Positions 35,801 to 46,451 of a DNA stretch of 64,000 bases are shown one piece after another; position 1 is the stretch's first letter, and every line of letters begins with the position of its first letter. The translations under genes were made by a program, and so were the position numbers. Below the pieces are notes generated by a model. That model did no database searches, was not told the DNA's origin, and was given only the letters and a program-made list of their open reading frames with translations. This DNA comes from Vitellaria paradoxa (lineage: Eukaryota; Streptophyta; Magnoliopsida; Ericales; Sapotaceae), in contig CM034236.1 of NCBI GenBank assembly GCA_019916065.1, positions 55,518,690 to 55,582,689 on the forward strand, given 5' to 3'.

Positions 35801-38800
35801 CACAACCTCTCTCTACGCGACCAAATGAAACTAGGCACCCCAACGACCTAGCGACAGCGACTAAGGAGAAACAAGATCCGGTGATCGACGAGTAAGAGAA
35901 GACCTAGCAACAGCGACTGAAGAGGAATTGGGGTGTCGGCACCATCGAGCAAGAGAGGCAGTAACCAATTGAAGCAAAAAAAAAAAAAAAAAAAATCTAA
36001 GGCTGAATGCTCAGGTCAGCTGAGTGATGAAGCCTGTGCGATGAACGAGAGTAGCGAGCACACTGTCAGACGCTGCGAGCATCGTCAATCAATCGAGGAT
36101 TAGGAACTTCTTCTCGTTAAGAACCCATCATCTGAAATCAACAAAATCGATTGGAATCAACGAGAATCAACTGGAATCAAGACACACTGATCGGAATGGG
36201 AACCAATCGGAATAGGAACCAATCGGTGACAGGGATCAATTTGGTGCCGCCAGCAAACTCTAGCTGTGACGGTCAGATTTTTTTTTTTTTTTTTTTTTTT
36301 TTTGGTGAAGAATAATGAACCTGCTCTGATACCAAGTTGAATAATATCTGAGTAAATTAGAAGTATGAGTTCTAAATTTCCCATCTCCTTCATGTATATT
36401 TATATTGAAGAGTTACAACCAAAATAGAAAATAAGTTTCCTAATCAAATTAGGAAACACATACATTACGAAATATAATTAAATTCTAACTATCATAGAAC
36501 ATTCCTATAATTCTAACAGATCCATTAATAAAATTATATAATATCCGACAATTTGAATAATACAAAATTTATCAACATACTCAGCTCATGTGGTATACGT
36601 TTTACTTGAAATATTTAATATATAGACAACAATATACCATTCATGGAGTATTTACTCGAACCAAATTCATGTTATCTACAACATTTGAGCGCACACCTTT
36701 CCAAAAAAAAAAACATTTGAGCACACTAGTTAACAGTGATATGGAGACAACAGTATATATAAGCACATATCATGCTCCCACTTGTAATATATATATTATA
36801 ATAGGACCCGAGATGAATGATATAATATTAAGTTGCCCTATTTTAAATACTTCAACAAAAGATGGAATGAGTTCACCATCAGTGCACATCAAAAGGCAAA
36901 AAGCACAAACGATGAACTTCACTTGCATAGACCATCCAAATGACAGTGCAAAAATAACTCTTCCGTTTTTCAACACACACAATGACCATAAAGCAATAAC
37001 ACCTAAACAATGCTCAAAAGAATGTATATAGTAACATATTGTGGATGGAAGATAGCAGTTGCGGAGATGAGGATGCTAAGGTGGATGTGCGGGATTACAA
37101 GGAAAGATAGGATTAGGAATAAGGAGATTAGGGGCAAAGTAGGAATAGCACCGATTGAAGATAAAATGAGAGAAAACCGATTACGATGGTTTGTCCATGT
37201 TAGAAGGCGTCCAGCGAAAGCACCTGTTAGAAAGTGTGAAAGTATGGAGATTGCCAGGAGTAGAAGAGGTAGAGGAAGACTCAAGAAAAGTTTGAAATAA
37301 ACTATTAAATATGACCTGACCTACCTAAATCTATCGAAAGACATGGCCCTAAACAGATCTAATTGGCGTTGACAAATCCATATAGCCGACCCCACCTAGT
37401 GGGAAAAGACTTGATTTGGTTTGGTTTGGTTTGGTTATTGTGGATGGAAAATATGCAAATATAGATGAACATAAGCGTATGCAATGGTGTTGAGACAAAC
37501 ATATCATACAGTAGAAATTGTGGATGGAAAAGAATGCAAATGTAGATGAACATAAGTGTGTGCAATGGTGTTAAGACAAACAAATCACGGTAGAAAAGGA
37601 CTGAGGACATTGTTTTGACATTGCAGAATGCTTACATGTTGATCATAATGCAATGACATCCAAATTACTTAGAAGGATGTTAACAAAAGGGCATTGACAT
37701 ATATATAAAGAATAACTATGAAACTGCAGTAAAAACAAGACAACAAGGGCTTATTCCAAAATCCTAAAGACGTGCTGATTCATTCTTAAAAGCATTTCCC
37801 ATCACTTGAAGAAGAAGAAGAAGAAACTGGCTATAGCAAATAGTAGAACCACAGGTCAGAGTATTCTTGAAAATTATTGGCCAGAAATACAATCAGACCC
37901 CTTCATGAAAAACCACAAATTTGATGATTTAAGAGAAGCAAGGTACTGGATGAACTGGCTGGAACTAATTGCTAGCAAATAGAAGAACCAAAGGCCAGAG
38001 TGTTCCTGAAATTGTTGACCAAAAATTCCTTCAAATACCACTCCATGAAAGAAAAAAAATATATACATATATATATATATATATATAAATCATTTAAGAG
38101 AGACAGGCAGGAGAAATGAGTCAAAGGACATAGTTGATAATTGTCGTTGTTTACAATTTCAAAATATAGGAACTTCAAAATGCCTTGGCAGTTTGACCCA
38201 AACAGGTAAAAATCCAGTGGACCATATATTTTTTCAAGGACAATGAACCTCCCCAAGGCAAAACCTCGTTGGACTCACCCCTAGTGAGCAAACTCCAGGC
38301 CCCTGAACCCCTCCAAGACCCACGGACCAGGTAATCCGAGTATGCACTGGTATAGGTGGCCCTCAAGGCGATAGGTACCTGGTGGGAATTGAACCAGACT
38401 GATTGGGACTTCAGTTTTTTGCTTGGCACTTATCTCAGGCTCTGCCAGCTCTTGAGCTACCCCATGATGTTTAAGTAGACCTCAAACAGTAACACATACC
38501 AAATATTGGTCGACCTATCATTAAGGACTAGAATGAAAATACTATGATTGAATTCATTAGAAATGGATGCAGGAAACTATTACAGAGGATTTGTACAGGC
38601 TTACAGCTTCCTAGTTCCTACACAATTTAGACAGATCATGCAAAAAATTGAGAATATGCCAATGGTAGCAATAGCCAAAAGGAAGCAAAACCTCGTACGG
38701 TCAAACTAAAGAGTAAAAAATAATCACTTAAAAAGCACTAAAAAATTGTTACACATAAAAATTTCAAGATTTACCTGTCAATTCCACCTGTGCAGATTAA

Positions 38801-41800
38801 GGATTTCGAGGGCATAATTTCAAATGACTGCAATTCTGGCCGATGGATTGCTGCAGTAAAAACTTTCAGCATCGTCCTCAAATCAATTGCCACAACAGAG
38901 AAACCGGCAGCAACATAAACCAAGGATTCATGACATTTCATACCCAAAGGAGCACCAGGCAACGAGGTAACCCCCACGCAGCAAGAAGAACGAACAGCGG
39001 ACGATACAGTTGTATCCCAAACTCTCAACTGTTTAAGACAAGAATTGTTACATGAAGGAAATATTGATAGGGCACCCAGGAAAGAAACAATCTAGATAAC
39101 TGCTTGTGGATATAGGCTAAATGTAGAGAAACAACTCGCAGATGATGCTTCTGACAGCCTGAGAAGATGGATCTTAGATGTAGCTGTCACATTCTATATT
39201 CAAGGTGATGCATAGAAGAGACATAAGTTTGAAACTTGAGAAACTAAGAAATTTTAAAGCCTTCAAATAGATAAAACCTAGCAAGACCTAAAACTCTTGG
39301 CTAGGAAGTACGGATACTCCAAAATAGGTGCCCGTATCCGTATCCGATACATATCGGATACACATATTCTTCAGATACTTCAAGATACATATCGGATACG
39401 CCACATGACATATCCTATTATTTATCATTTTTTTTCAAATCTATGATTAAGAAAAATCTAGATTTAAATAGTTGAAACTCCTAAAATTATAAAATATTAT
39501 AACTTATATTTTGTTATATTTTGTATATTGACTTATATATTAAATTAATTTTATTGTGAATGTTATATTCATATATATAACTAATATAAATATATAAATT
39601 TTATAATTTTTTTGCTGTATCCCTAACATATCCGTATCCGTATCCGTACCCGTATCGTATCCGTATCTCCTATCCGCACTCATACTTCTTAGCTCTTGGC
39701 AAACCATGAAGGGATAGAATTTTGAGCGTAAGAGCAAAACAAAAGGTAGATGCTTCAGTTATACTGTCAGGGTTCTATAAGAGGGTTTCAGTCAACAAAG
39801 TGCTGACAGATAACACCCCAATTTTTAATTAAGAATACCCAATGAAAATTTATTTGTCATTTCCATGGTTTGCTTATAAAGGGGATTTGTAGATATTCTA
39901 GTAGTTGGTGGAAGTAAGGGATTTAGAGCAGAAGGAAATGTATGACTAGACAAAGCAGAAAGATTTCAAAATGAGATAAAATTCCTTTATAAGCAATAAC
40001 AAATTCTGCGTACTTTGAATTCAACACTATATTGCAATTGAATTTAGATCTATTGGCACCTCTGAGCCCCATGAAATGGAAAAATCAGCCAGGATGTGGG
40101 GAGAGAAAAAAAAAATCAACTGTTTAAATATCAAATTAAGAGTGTGACATAAAATAATGAAAAATATGGTGTATTAAAATATGATGGTACCTTGGAATTT
40201 TTTGATATGCTCACCAAAAGAGAGGGTTTGTGCCTGGAAGAATAAAGAAAGAGAACATTCAATGGGTGAATGGCTAAGTTGCAGTAAACTTTGGTTATCA
40301 GTTAATTGTTGAAGAGGATCACACCATCAAGAGCTAAAGTTAGGTCAGCTCAAGTGACCATCAAAATAATAACCGCATAAACTTATATCAAGCAACAAAA
40401 ACATACCCTGCAACTGACATGAGTACCACAGGTTTCTCATGCCCATATAGTGTAGCCTTCAAAGCATGCTGGCCTCTCTTTCCACTAGAGCTGAGGGACC
40501 AAAGGCGAACAGTGGCATCTACACCACCACTCGCAAATATTTTTCTGCTATTATCACCCAACAGTTTGTCTGAAAGGGTGGAAACTGGGCCATTATGACC
40601 TCTAAAACATCTTTGGCAACTTCCCTACAATCGAAGGGGGAAAAAAATTAACAAAGTGATGAGTGGAATACGTTCTATTTGGGAACCGAAACATGGAATG
40701 GTAAAAATAACAAACCAAAGAACCATAATGGTACCGCTACATATGTACATATTTGTTTCTTCGTGAATGTACTGACCATATATGGTGACTCAAACTATTG
40801 TGACTCAGACAACTGGTTTAAGCCAATGCATCACATTTGGATATTTATACGTTCAATCAACGACCCAAAAAAAAAAACCAAAATTAAGAATGCTAAAACA
40901 ATTTAAAAAATCATTATCTCACACTACCTTCCACCATAGACGAATAGAGTGGTCACAGCTTGATGTTACCAAAACATTTTCATTTCTTTGTGTCTCACTT
41001 CGAAATAAAGATGTTTGGCTGAGAGGAAACAATCTGCATATTGCACCATCATAGCCAATTGTCAATAAACAATGCATAGAACCAGTAAAGCAAATCCAAA
41101 ATATTATAAACGGGTTACCGGATCTTTAATTTCCCCAACTGTCACAAAGCAAACAATAAAGCAAATTATCACAAGAGACAGTTTACCCTCGTTCCAATTT
41201 TAGGTTTTATGTTCCCCTATAATACACATCTATTTCAACCATGAAAGAATTATATCAGGTGTGTGTGAAGATTGGCAAGAAAAAAAAAAAGGATTACGTG
41301 TATCAAGTAAACAATGAAAGTGATCGCATGAAAAACAAATAGAACCCATTCAGAAAGGAAAACCAACCTAAAATGCTCGTGTCAGTGTGTTAGAATGGAA
41401 TAAAACACACGTGCAAACCAAGAACTTTGTGGTTTAAAATGTCAATGTTATTACAGGTCAGAAGAACCCATGGCATCCATCTCAACCTTTACATAATAAT
41501 GAAAATTGCATGCAAAATGTGCATAAAACACACAAGATCTCTCATGGAACAAGAGAATGAGCACGAACTTTGCACCTCATACAAGTAATTCTTGCACGAT
41601 GATCATTCATTGTTAAAAGGGAATCTCTTCCACTCAACCAGCTATCAATCCTCATCATGCGCACCACTGAACCCTGCTCACCAGTACCCAAGAAAACTAA
41701 TTTAATAAATGTGGATGATATCAGCAAATAAATTAAAATCTTTTTTTCCCCCATCAATCATTTGAAAGGGACCTCTTGTCACCTTAATTTAAAAGAGCAT

Positions 41801-44029
41801 GTATTGACACCAGAATTGAAAAACAGCAATGCATTATCATAATTTATTTTCAAATCAGCCAACGGCACAATGAAAGTATGGAAGGAAAACTGCAGGCCAG
41901 TGTAAGACTGGATAAGAGAAAGAAATATTTTTGAGTATGAACACTATGACCATAGAAAACACAGTGGTAACACCAATGTCTTGAAGAGGCATACTTGGTG
42001 ATTGAATTCCTAAAAACTTTTGAGTCATACATCTGGAAGCAATTGGCCCAGAATCTCATTCAAGCAGAGAGAGAGAAAAAAAAATGATCCTTACAAAATT
42101 ACGCTTGATCGACTAGCTAAAGAAAATTTCCTCAAGCTTTAACTTTGGTATGCGCATACCAATCAAACTTCCCAATAAAAGATTGTCCATTTCCATTATA
42201 CTTCCCCGTTCCCATTTTCTTCTTTAAGCGAGTGATGTGTCAACAACAAATGTTAAAATCAGTAACAAAACAATATGGATGGTTTTTTCTTTTTTCCATA
42301 AATTTTCTGTTTTGTGTCTTACCCCAATCAGACCAAATCCTATCAAGTAAATAAAAATAAGCAAATATTTTGTGCTCCTAGTAATATAAGTTCAGTATCT
42401 TCTCTTCATAAGGTAACCAAGAATAAAAATTGGTGGAGTAAATAGAAAGATTGATCACTGATTCACTGCATGTTAAAAGCCATATAATAAATAAATAAAG
42501 AAACAATAATTGACTTAGCATGCAGCAAGAAAGTGCAATTCAAGTCCCACGTCCACAGTAGTCCAAAAACCCGAAAAAACCATGGAAAATGGAAGAGAAT
42601 TTAGGAACAATTTGGAGGATGGCACTATAACAGTGAGCAAGATATATGACTTATGGGTCTAAATCATCCCAGATATATCGCATGATACAAACAATGACAT
42701 AAACAAACCATGGTGTAACAATGACAAATATAGAGAATATTAATATGGACATCTACCACAACTGATAACATAATTAATGCTTAATAGGATAACCTAAAAA
42801 CATTGGATTATATATTGTCAATTGTGCTGCTACCAAATTCCCAAAATTCAATCACACAAGATAATAAAAGCCATTATAAAGCAAATTTAATACCTGTGAG
42901 AAAATTATATCATTTCCGTTCATGCATAAATAGTTGCAAGGTTTTGCATCTGTATAGAAATCAGCAACTAAGGGATCAAAGAACTTAAACTGCTGCGAAG
43001 CGGTGAGCCTGCCCATGTAAGCCTCCCTCATGCTTGATGTTTCCGAAAAACTAGAAGATATTTGTTCTAGCCAGTGCTCCCTGTAAATATGCTTATTTAT
43101 TTCAACAAATAGAAAAAAGGCTAAAAAGTCAAGAACAAAACCAAAAGCACTTTGAAAGCTCGTTACAAATAATATCATTGTTGGCATGAGATTAATAATA
43201 TTTCCCACCACCAAATTGATGTCTAAAGTGCAATAGCAATTTGGTCTTCTTTGCAAATCTTGTAAAATTTGGTCTTCTTTGCAAATATTGTAAATCTTGT
43301 TAAAATTAAATTTTGCTTGAGAGAGTACTATATTATTAAAGAAACAAATATACGGGAAATTTCCAAAGAGATTTTCAAAGGGAATGAATATGAATATTTC
43401 CACATTGTTTGCCTTTTTGGAAGTCACTGAAAAGGGCACAAAATCAAGCAGACGAAGTTGATCTCAAACAAGCCAAATATACCTCCAATTTTGTCCAAAC
43501 AACACAAAAGACTCACTTAATAGAAATGCAATCCCAAGTGAATGTAAGAATTTCATTTCAAAGAAGGCCAATATATTTCCAATTTTAACCACAGAAATTC
43601 AATCCCTTGTGAATGTTAGCAGAAATTCTTCTCCGCAAAGAATTTAGTACGAGAATCATAGAAACTGCCACCCAAAGAAATTGATTTCCCAAACTGAATC
43701 ATTACATCAAAAAGTCACAGGTACTCAATACCATATGAACGTCGTCCTTGAACAAACAGCTAGAATTTCTCCATCTTCGATATATTTTTTAGGGCATAAG
43801 TGAGAGCGCGATAGGGAGGTTAGGACCTGGAAAGGCGTTGCCAGATGGAATCCGAATAGGAGACTCTTTTTAGGTATTTGCAGGACATGGCCAGGCTAGA
43901 GATGTCCCGGAGACTGAGGTAGGAAGCACAGTGTACCAGCGAGTCGACATCGAGATCCGTGATGGTCGTCGTAGCAGTGAAATTCCGGTCGATTGACGGC
44001 GACAGCTCCATCGCCTTTGAGATTTTCAA
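29854..44029 (-). CDS. F-box/WD40-repeat protein
   Basis: F-box/WD40 proteins choose substrates for SCF ubiquitin ligases; the F-box binds SKP1/ASK and the WD40 propeller binds the target. Exons: 44029-43827, 43080-42894, 41673-41576, 41033-40928, 40624-40407, 40233-40191, 39028-38775 and 30265-29854, 1521 nt, 506 residues, all GT-AG and in phase. Residues about 22-66 form the F-box (DVDSLVHCASYLSLRDISSL). A conserved linker (REAYMGRL, DPLVADF, DAKPCNYL) follows, then about six WD40 repeats with GH...WD/LW pairs (IRLWW, VRLWSL, LRVWDT, MLWDIR, VNVWEA). Arabidopsis has two such proteins, At5g21040 (FBX2, phosphate-starvation signalling) and At3g52030. Length and F-box wording remind me more of FBX2, but this was not searched. 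Intron 7 is 8.5 kb and full of transposons, and intron 6 holds another. A second Met (44011) is an alternative start. Confidence 0.93.
30581..30789 (-). repeat. copia 3' LTR
   Basis: It matches the LTR at 36335-36518 from AGTTGAATAATATCTGAG to CCTATAATTCTAACA. It is about 25 bp longer because CCTAATCAAATTAG is duplicated internally near 30685-30715. Element-strand ends are TGTTAGAATT... and ...TATTCAACT. Confidence 0.92.
30790..30800 (-). other. copia polypurine tract
   Basis: On the element strand TTTGAGGGGGAGTG runs directly into the LTR start TGTTAGAATT. This purine run primes plus-strand DNA synthesis in LTR retrotransposons, and its position immediately inside the 3' LTR is canonical. 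Confidence 0.85.
30797..33805 (-). pseudogene. copia pol (integrase, reverse transcriptase, RNase H), broken
   Basis: Order on the minus strand is that of copia, with integrase before reverse transcriptase. Visible: pre-integrase HRLGHPSLARLK region (about 33540); integrase core with VVHTDIWGPS and VDNYSRMTWLF (33440-33240) and continuing to 32680; reverse transcriptase with WVYTVKYLPDG (about 32180), LDVKNAFLYGEL (about 31990), ALYGLKQSPRTWF (about 31890) and the catalytic YVDD (31753-31742); RNase H with MFCDNQVAIFIANNPVFHERTKH-like sequence (about 31040) to the stop at 30797. Several in-frame stops and frame shifts (near 33100, 32650, 32010, 31900, 31600 and 31340) separate these blocks. 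No complete polyprotein can be made. Confidence 0.9.
33808..35571 (-). pseudogene. copia gag and protease, split by a MITE
   Basis: Start codon at 35571 (MASDEIKHDSSG). The gag core reads up to FRQGTQPLSAY at about 35152, is interrupted by the MITE at 34591-35143 plus its target duplication, and resumes at 34590 with YYSNLKALGDRLLQF. The zinc knuckle near 34190 reads CNHYGGTNHTESYC: the second cysteine of the usual CxxC is Tyr, so nucleic-acid binding would be impaired. The protease motif WVIDSGA follows near 33935, then a TGA at 33808. Gag packages element RNA into particles; this copy cannot. Confidence 0.9.
34591..35143. mobile_element. hAT-type MITE inside copia gag
   Basis: The 553-bp insert has terminal inverted repeats CACGGGCGGAGCCA (left) and the complement of CAGGGGCGGAGCCA (right), and a perfect 8-bp target duplication TATGCAGA (34583-34590 and 35144-35151). 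The 8-bp duplication and TIR fit the hAT superfamily. The subterminal GGTGCCCCCCTCAGC is repeated twice at the right end. There is no transposase. It inserted after the copia element did, so it dates the order of events. Confidence 0.93.
36267..36303. repeat. Long T run in copia leader
   Basis: About 24 T in a row between the leader and the primer-binding site. It reads as A on the element strand. A shorter A run lies at 35970-35996. Both are simple-sequence expansions in non-coding leader. Confidence 0.6.
36323..36334 (-). other. copia primer-binding site (initiator tRNA-Met)
   Basis: On the element strand TGGTATCAGAGC lies directly inside the 5' LTR. This is the standard complement to the 3' end of plant initiator methionine tRNA that primes minus-strand DNA synthesis in copia elements. 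Confidence 0.95.
36335..36518 (-). repeat. copia 5' LTR
   Basis: Upstream LTR of the element on the minus strand. It abuts the primer-binding site. It differs from the 3' LTR by scattered substitutions and by lacking a 25-bp internal duplication, so the two copies have had time to diverge. Confidence 0.92.
37055..37436 (+). mobile_element. 5'-truncated RTE-clade LINE
   Basis: The plus strand encodes the C-terminal end of a plant RTE-type reverse transcriptase (AVAEMRMLRWMCGITRKDRI, then IEDKMRENRLRWF and VRRRPAKAPVRKCE), stops at 37300, and continues into the typical 3' UTR with CCGACCCCACCTAGTGGG and a TTGGT microsatellite tail. Flanking 17-mers (37038-37054 and 37437-37453, ATTGTGGATGGAAxATA) differ at one base, a good target-site duplication. 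Only the last 382 bp were inserted, as is usual for abortive reverse transcription. It lies in intron 7 of the F-box gene, antisense to it. Confidence 0.92.
37441..37590. repeat. Tandem duplication, about 77 bp
   Basis: GTGGATGGAAAATATGCAAATATAGATGAACATAAG with TGCAATGGTGTTGAGACAAAC recurs directly after itself from about 37517. The first copy overlaps the LINE target duplication, so the duplicated unit was the LINE's insertion site. Confidence 0.8.
37833..38049. repeat. Direct duplication with about 138-bp period
   Basis: AGCAAATAGTAGAACCACAG...CCAGAAATAC...CTTCATGAAAA at 37833-37912 recurs as AGCAAATAGAAGAACCAAAG...ACCAAAAATTC...CTCCATGAAAG at 37971-38049, with about 80% identity by eye. 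A (TA)n run follows at 38060-38087. It is intronic and non-coding. Confidence 0.65.
38230..38464 (-). mobile_element. tRNA-derived SINE-like sequence
   Basis: On the minus strand the segment begins GGGGTAGCTCAAGAGCTGG (A-box pattern TRGYnnARnnGG), has a perfect B box GGTTCAATTCC about 50 bp later, continues for 150 bp and ends TTGAAAAAATATAT. This promoter pair plus an A-rich end fits a tRNA-derived SINE. I could not find a clear target duplication, so the 3' limit is uncertain. It is non-coding and intronic. Confidence 0.6.
39301..39692. mobile_element. hAT-type MITE with GTATCCG arrays
   Basis: Direct repeats CTCTTGG flank the segment (39294-39300 and 39693-39699; an eighth base C is shared if the ends are offset by one). 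Ends CTAGGAAGTACG and the complement of CTAAGAAGTATG are inverted (10 of 12). Subterminal arrays of CCGTATCC-like words sit just inside both ends around an AT-rich core. It lies in intron 6 of the F-box gene. Confidence 0.75.
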
Positions 44030-44340
44030 GAAAATGAATCTTGAACCTCTTTAGAAAAACCAGAACAACGATCAGTCAATGGAAGGAGATAGCCGATGAA
44101 TTAATTAGACAACCAAACAAGTACAGAGTCCGTAAAAGGAATATAATCCCAACGATACAATGAGAAGCGCGCTTCGAGCGATGATCATTCATTCAGTCCT
44201 TTGTCACCTCGTTTCACGCGCCGCCGACTTTAGTCGAATTCAGTCGGTTGTCCGTCCCATTTGCCGTTAAATGCTTGGAACGACGTCGTCAGTATCTCAT
44301 TGCTGTTATATTTTTGTGTCCACCTTTTTCTCGTCTTGGT
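44030..44340 (-). promoter_or_regulatory. Probable promoter/5' UTR of the F-box gene
   Basis: Immediately upstream of the start codon the DNA is less AT-rich than the flanking intergenic DNA (e.g. GCGCGCTTCGAGCG near 44168 and GCGCCGCCGAC near 44220), as is common for plant 5' regions. I see no certain TATA box and do not assign a start site. Confidence 0.4.
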
Positions 44341-46450
44341 GATCATGTTACCCTTGTGTTTTGGAATAGATTTCAATTATTTTCTCTACCCGCTTGAAAC
44401 AAAAAAGAAATTAAATTTAATTAATTTATTTGTGTAATCTAATTACGAATATAACAGCAAAATAATGTAATAGTTAAAATTTTTTTATAAAACGATTTAA
44501 TTATATATAGTTTCTAAAAATTGTTTTATTTAAAATTTAATTTTAACAAGAGATTGAAGAATATTTGATGAAATTAAAAAAATTTTACTAAAATTAAAGT
44601 TTCATAAATTTTAAAATTTCACTGTTATTTTTAATGTTTACTTTAATAGTATAGATTTAGATAACTCGTGTTTTTTGTTTCGTTTTCTTTTCGTTTCTGT
44701 TGAAATTTTTTTTAGGTTCAGATAATAAAATTAAATGATAATCAAAAATATTTTTGTGGTATTCAAATATTCTCTTAAATTCACTTTTTTTTTTATCATT
44801 TGTTGTTGTATTTTTATTATTGTTACGGTATATAATTATTTTATTTATGTTGTTAAAACTTATTGATTTAATTATTTTTATTTATATTTTGTTTTCAGTT
44901 TTTTTTCTCTCTAAGTCTTGTACCAAACTAAGTTTAATGGTTTTTGTCAAAAATGGTTTAATTATTTTTATTTATATTTTGTCTTAGGTTTTTTCTCTCT
45001 AAATTCTGTACCAAACTAAGTTTAAGTGTTTTTGTCGAAATTTATAAAAATTTATTTATGTAGAATAATTATCTCTATTCAAATTATATATATGGCGAGT
45101 TGCAAACATATTAATCTTTTAGTAATTTTTGAATTAAGTTAAAGTAAAATATTAAAAAATACAAACTTTTTATGTTTTTAAGTGTTTGGCAAAATATCAA
45201 AATTTGTTACTAATTTTATATAGCGAGTTGCCAACACATCAATTTTTTGTAACTTTTAAATTGATTTAAAGTGAAATAAAACTTAAAATAAAATTTATTG
45301 ATATTTATATTTTAACAAGTATATTAAAAATTAATTATTTTTATTTATTTTTTACACACTTAAAAGCAGTCCAAAATTAACTAATTATATTAAAAATATT
45401 TTTTATTTTATTTTATCTTTTAACTTAATGAAATAAAAAATTAATTATTCTTATTTTTATTTTATTTTATCGTAATGTACGACACACGCACACCAAACCA
45501 CACAACACATGCATGCATGTCGTCTTGCCAAAACCATTAATCGGCTGCCACGAGACTTGGCGAAGGAAAAAAAAAAACGAAATAAAACGGTGTCGTTTTG
45601 CCCAGACTACAACGGTTGTGGTCAGGGGGCGATTGCAGCCCCCTCGTCTCGATGTCAATAGAGCAAGTACACGAGAGTATTCGACTTGATCGAACGCGAT
45701 AAAAACTTGTTAAGAAATATCCTGGTGAGATTGGGACAAATTTGGAATTGAAATTTAATACATGTGCGAGTGTGAGATTTGTCTGTAAAATACTTGATAC
45801 CCATTTATATTTATAGAGTACCAAATATTTGATACCCATAGGAAACCCGTTCAAATACCCGTTTAATAAAATATAATGTAATATAATATATTTTTATATA
45901 TTTATAATTTTATCTCTAAAATAAAATTTTGTTATGTGCTATTTTTACAAGTCATGAATTGTTCAATATTGGATTTGAAAATCCTTCTATGAATTGTGAT
46001 TTTTATTATACTATTGCAATGATATATATGCCTTGTATATTTTGCTATTTCTGCTATTTATAGTATATTTCTTTTATCTTTCAAAAAAAAAACTTGGAGG
46101 TTATCTGAGCAATAAATTTATTTAATTTAATAAATTTAACATTTTTGTCACTTACTAATTTTTTATTTTTTATCTCAAATGGGGTATTTAAAGAGCACTT
46201 AACGAGTAATTTGACCAATTAAATATAAACGGATTTCATAAGTTTATGACGGGTTTTCACAAGTTTATGATGATAATAGTAAACAAAAAATAAATAGGTT
46301 TAGTAATAGAATTAACTAATCAATAGGATACCTTACCCGTTTACAACCCTATCCATTACAAAGGGCATAGTGTACCTTGTTACCACAAAAAGAGTAAAAG
46401 GTCGGCATATGGAATAGGGTATGAATTGGGACATATACTTGAAACCATAT
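44341..46450. other. Intergenic, AT-rich, no gene seen
   Basis: Apart from the tandem duplication at 44865-45044, this holds simple A/T tracts and a less AT-rich patch at 45465-45670. A sequence ending GTTTACAACCCTA at 46351 looks like a hAT right terminus, but I found no matching left end. No gene. Confidence 0.5.
44865..45044. repeat. Tandem duplication, 90-bp unit, two copies
   Basis: TTTAATTATTTTTATTTATA, then TTTTTCTCTCTAA and GTACCAAACTAAGTTTAA, occur twice with a 90-bp period (second copy from 44955). Copies differ by a few substitutions and small gaps. Confidence 0.8.
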
Positions 46451-46451
46451 T

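Larger units (their letters stand above)
30581..36518 (-). mobile_element. Full-length Ty1/copia LTR retrotransposon, decayed
   Basis: Two LTRs (30581-30789 and 36335-36518) flank an interior with all copia landmarks on the minus strand: a primer-binding site matching initiator tRNA-Met next to the right LTR, gag, protease, integrase, reverse transcriptase, RNase H and a polypurine tract next to the left LTR. Flanking 5-mers are GGTCC and GATCC (4 of 5). Without the 553-bp MITE inserted in gag, it is about 5.4 kb, the usual copia size. Stops and frame shifts in pol and differences between the LTRs show it is old and immobile by itself. It lies in intron 7 of the F-box gene, in the same orientation. 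Confidence 0.95.
30266..38774 (-). other. Expanded intron 7 of the F-box/WD40 gene
   Basis: This 8509-bp intron separates exon 7 from the last exon. About 6 kb is a copia retrotransposon in the same orientation as the gene; a truncated LINE (37055-37436), a 138-bp-period duplication (37833-38049) and a SINE-like sequence (38230-38464) add more. The codon spanning the donor reads AGG TAA, so unspliced transcripts stop immediately after residue 370. Confidence 0.9.

Noticed and set aside
38230..38464. Possible tRNA gene because of clear A and B boxes
   Set aside because: The boxes fit, but no cloverleaf with an acceptor stem closes around them and the sequence runs on for 150 bp, so a SINE is the better reading.
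45590..45620. Palindromic AAAACGGTGTCGTTTT motif
   Set aside because: It is short, common in plant intergenic DNA and without a partner or flanking repeat, so nothing can be concluded from it.
45980..46351. Possible hAT element ending GTTTACAACCCTA at 46351
   Set aside because: Only the right terminus is visible; no matching left end or 8-bp duplication was found.
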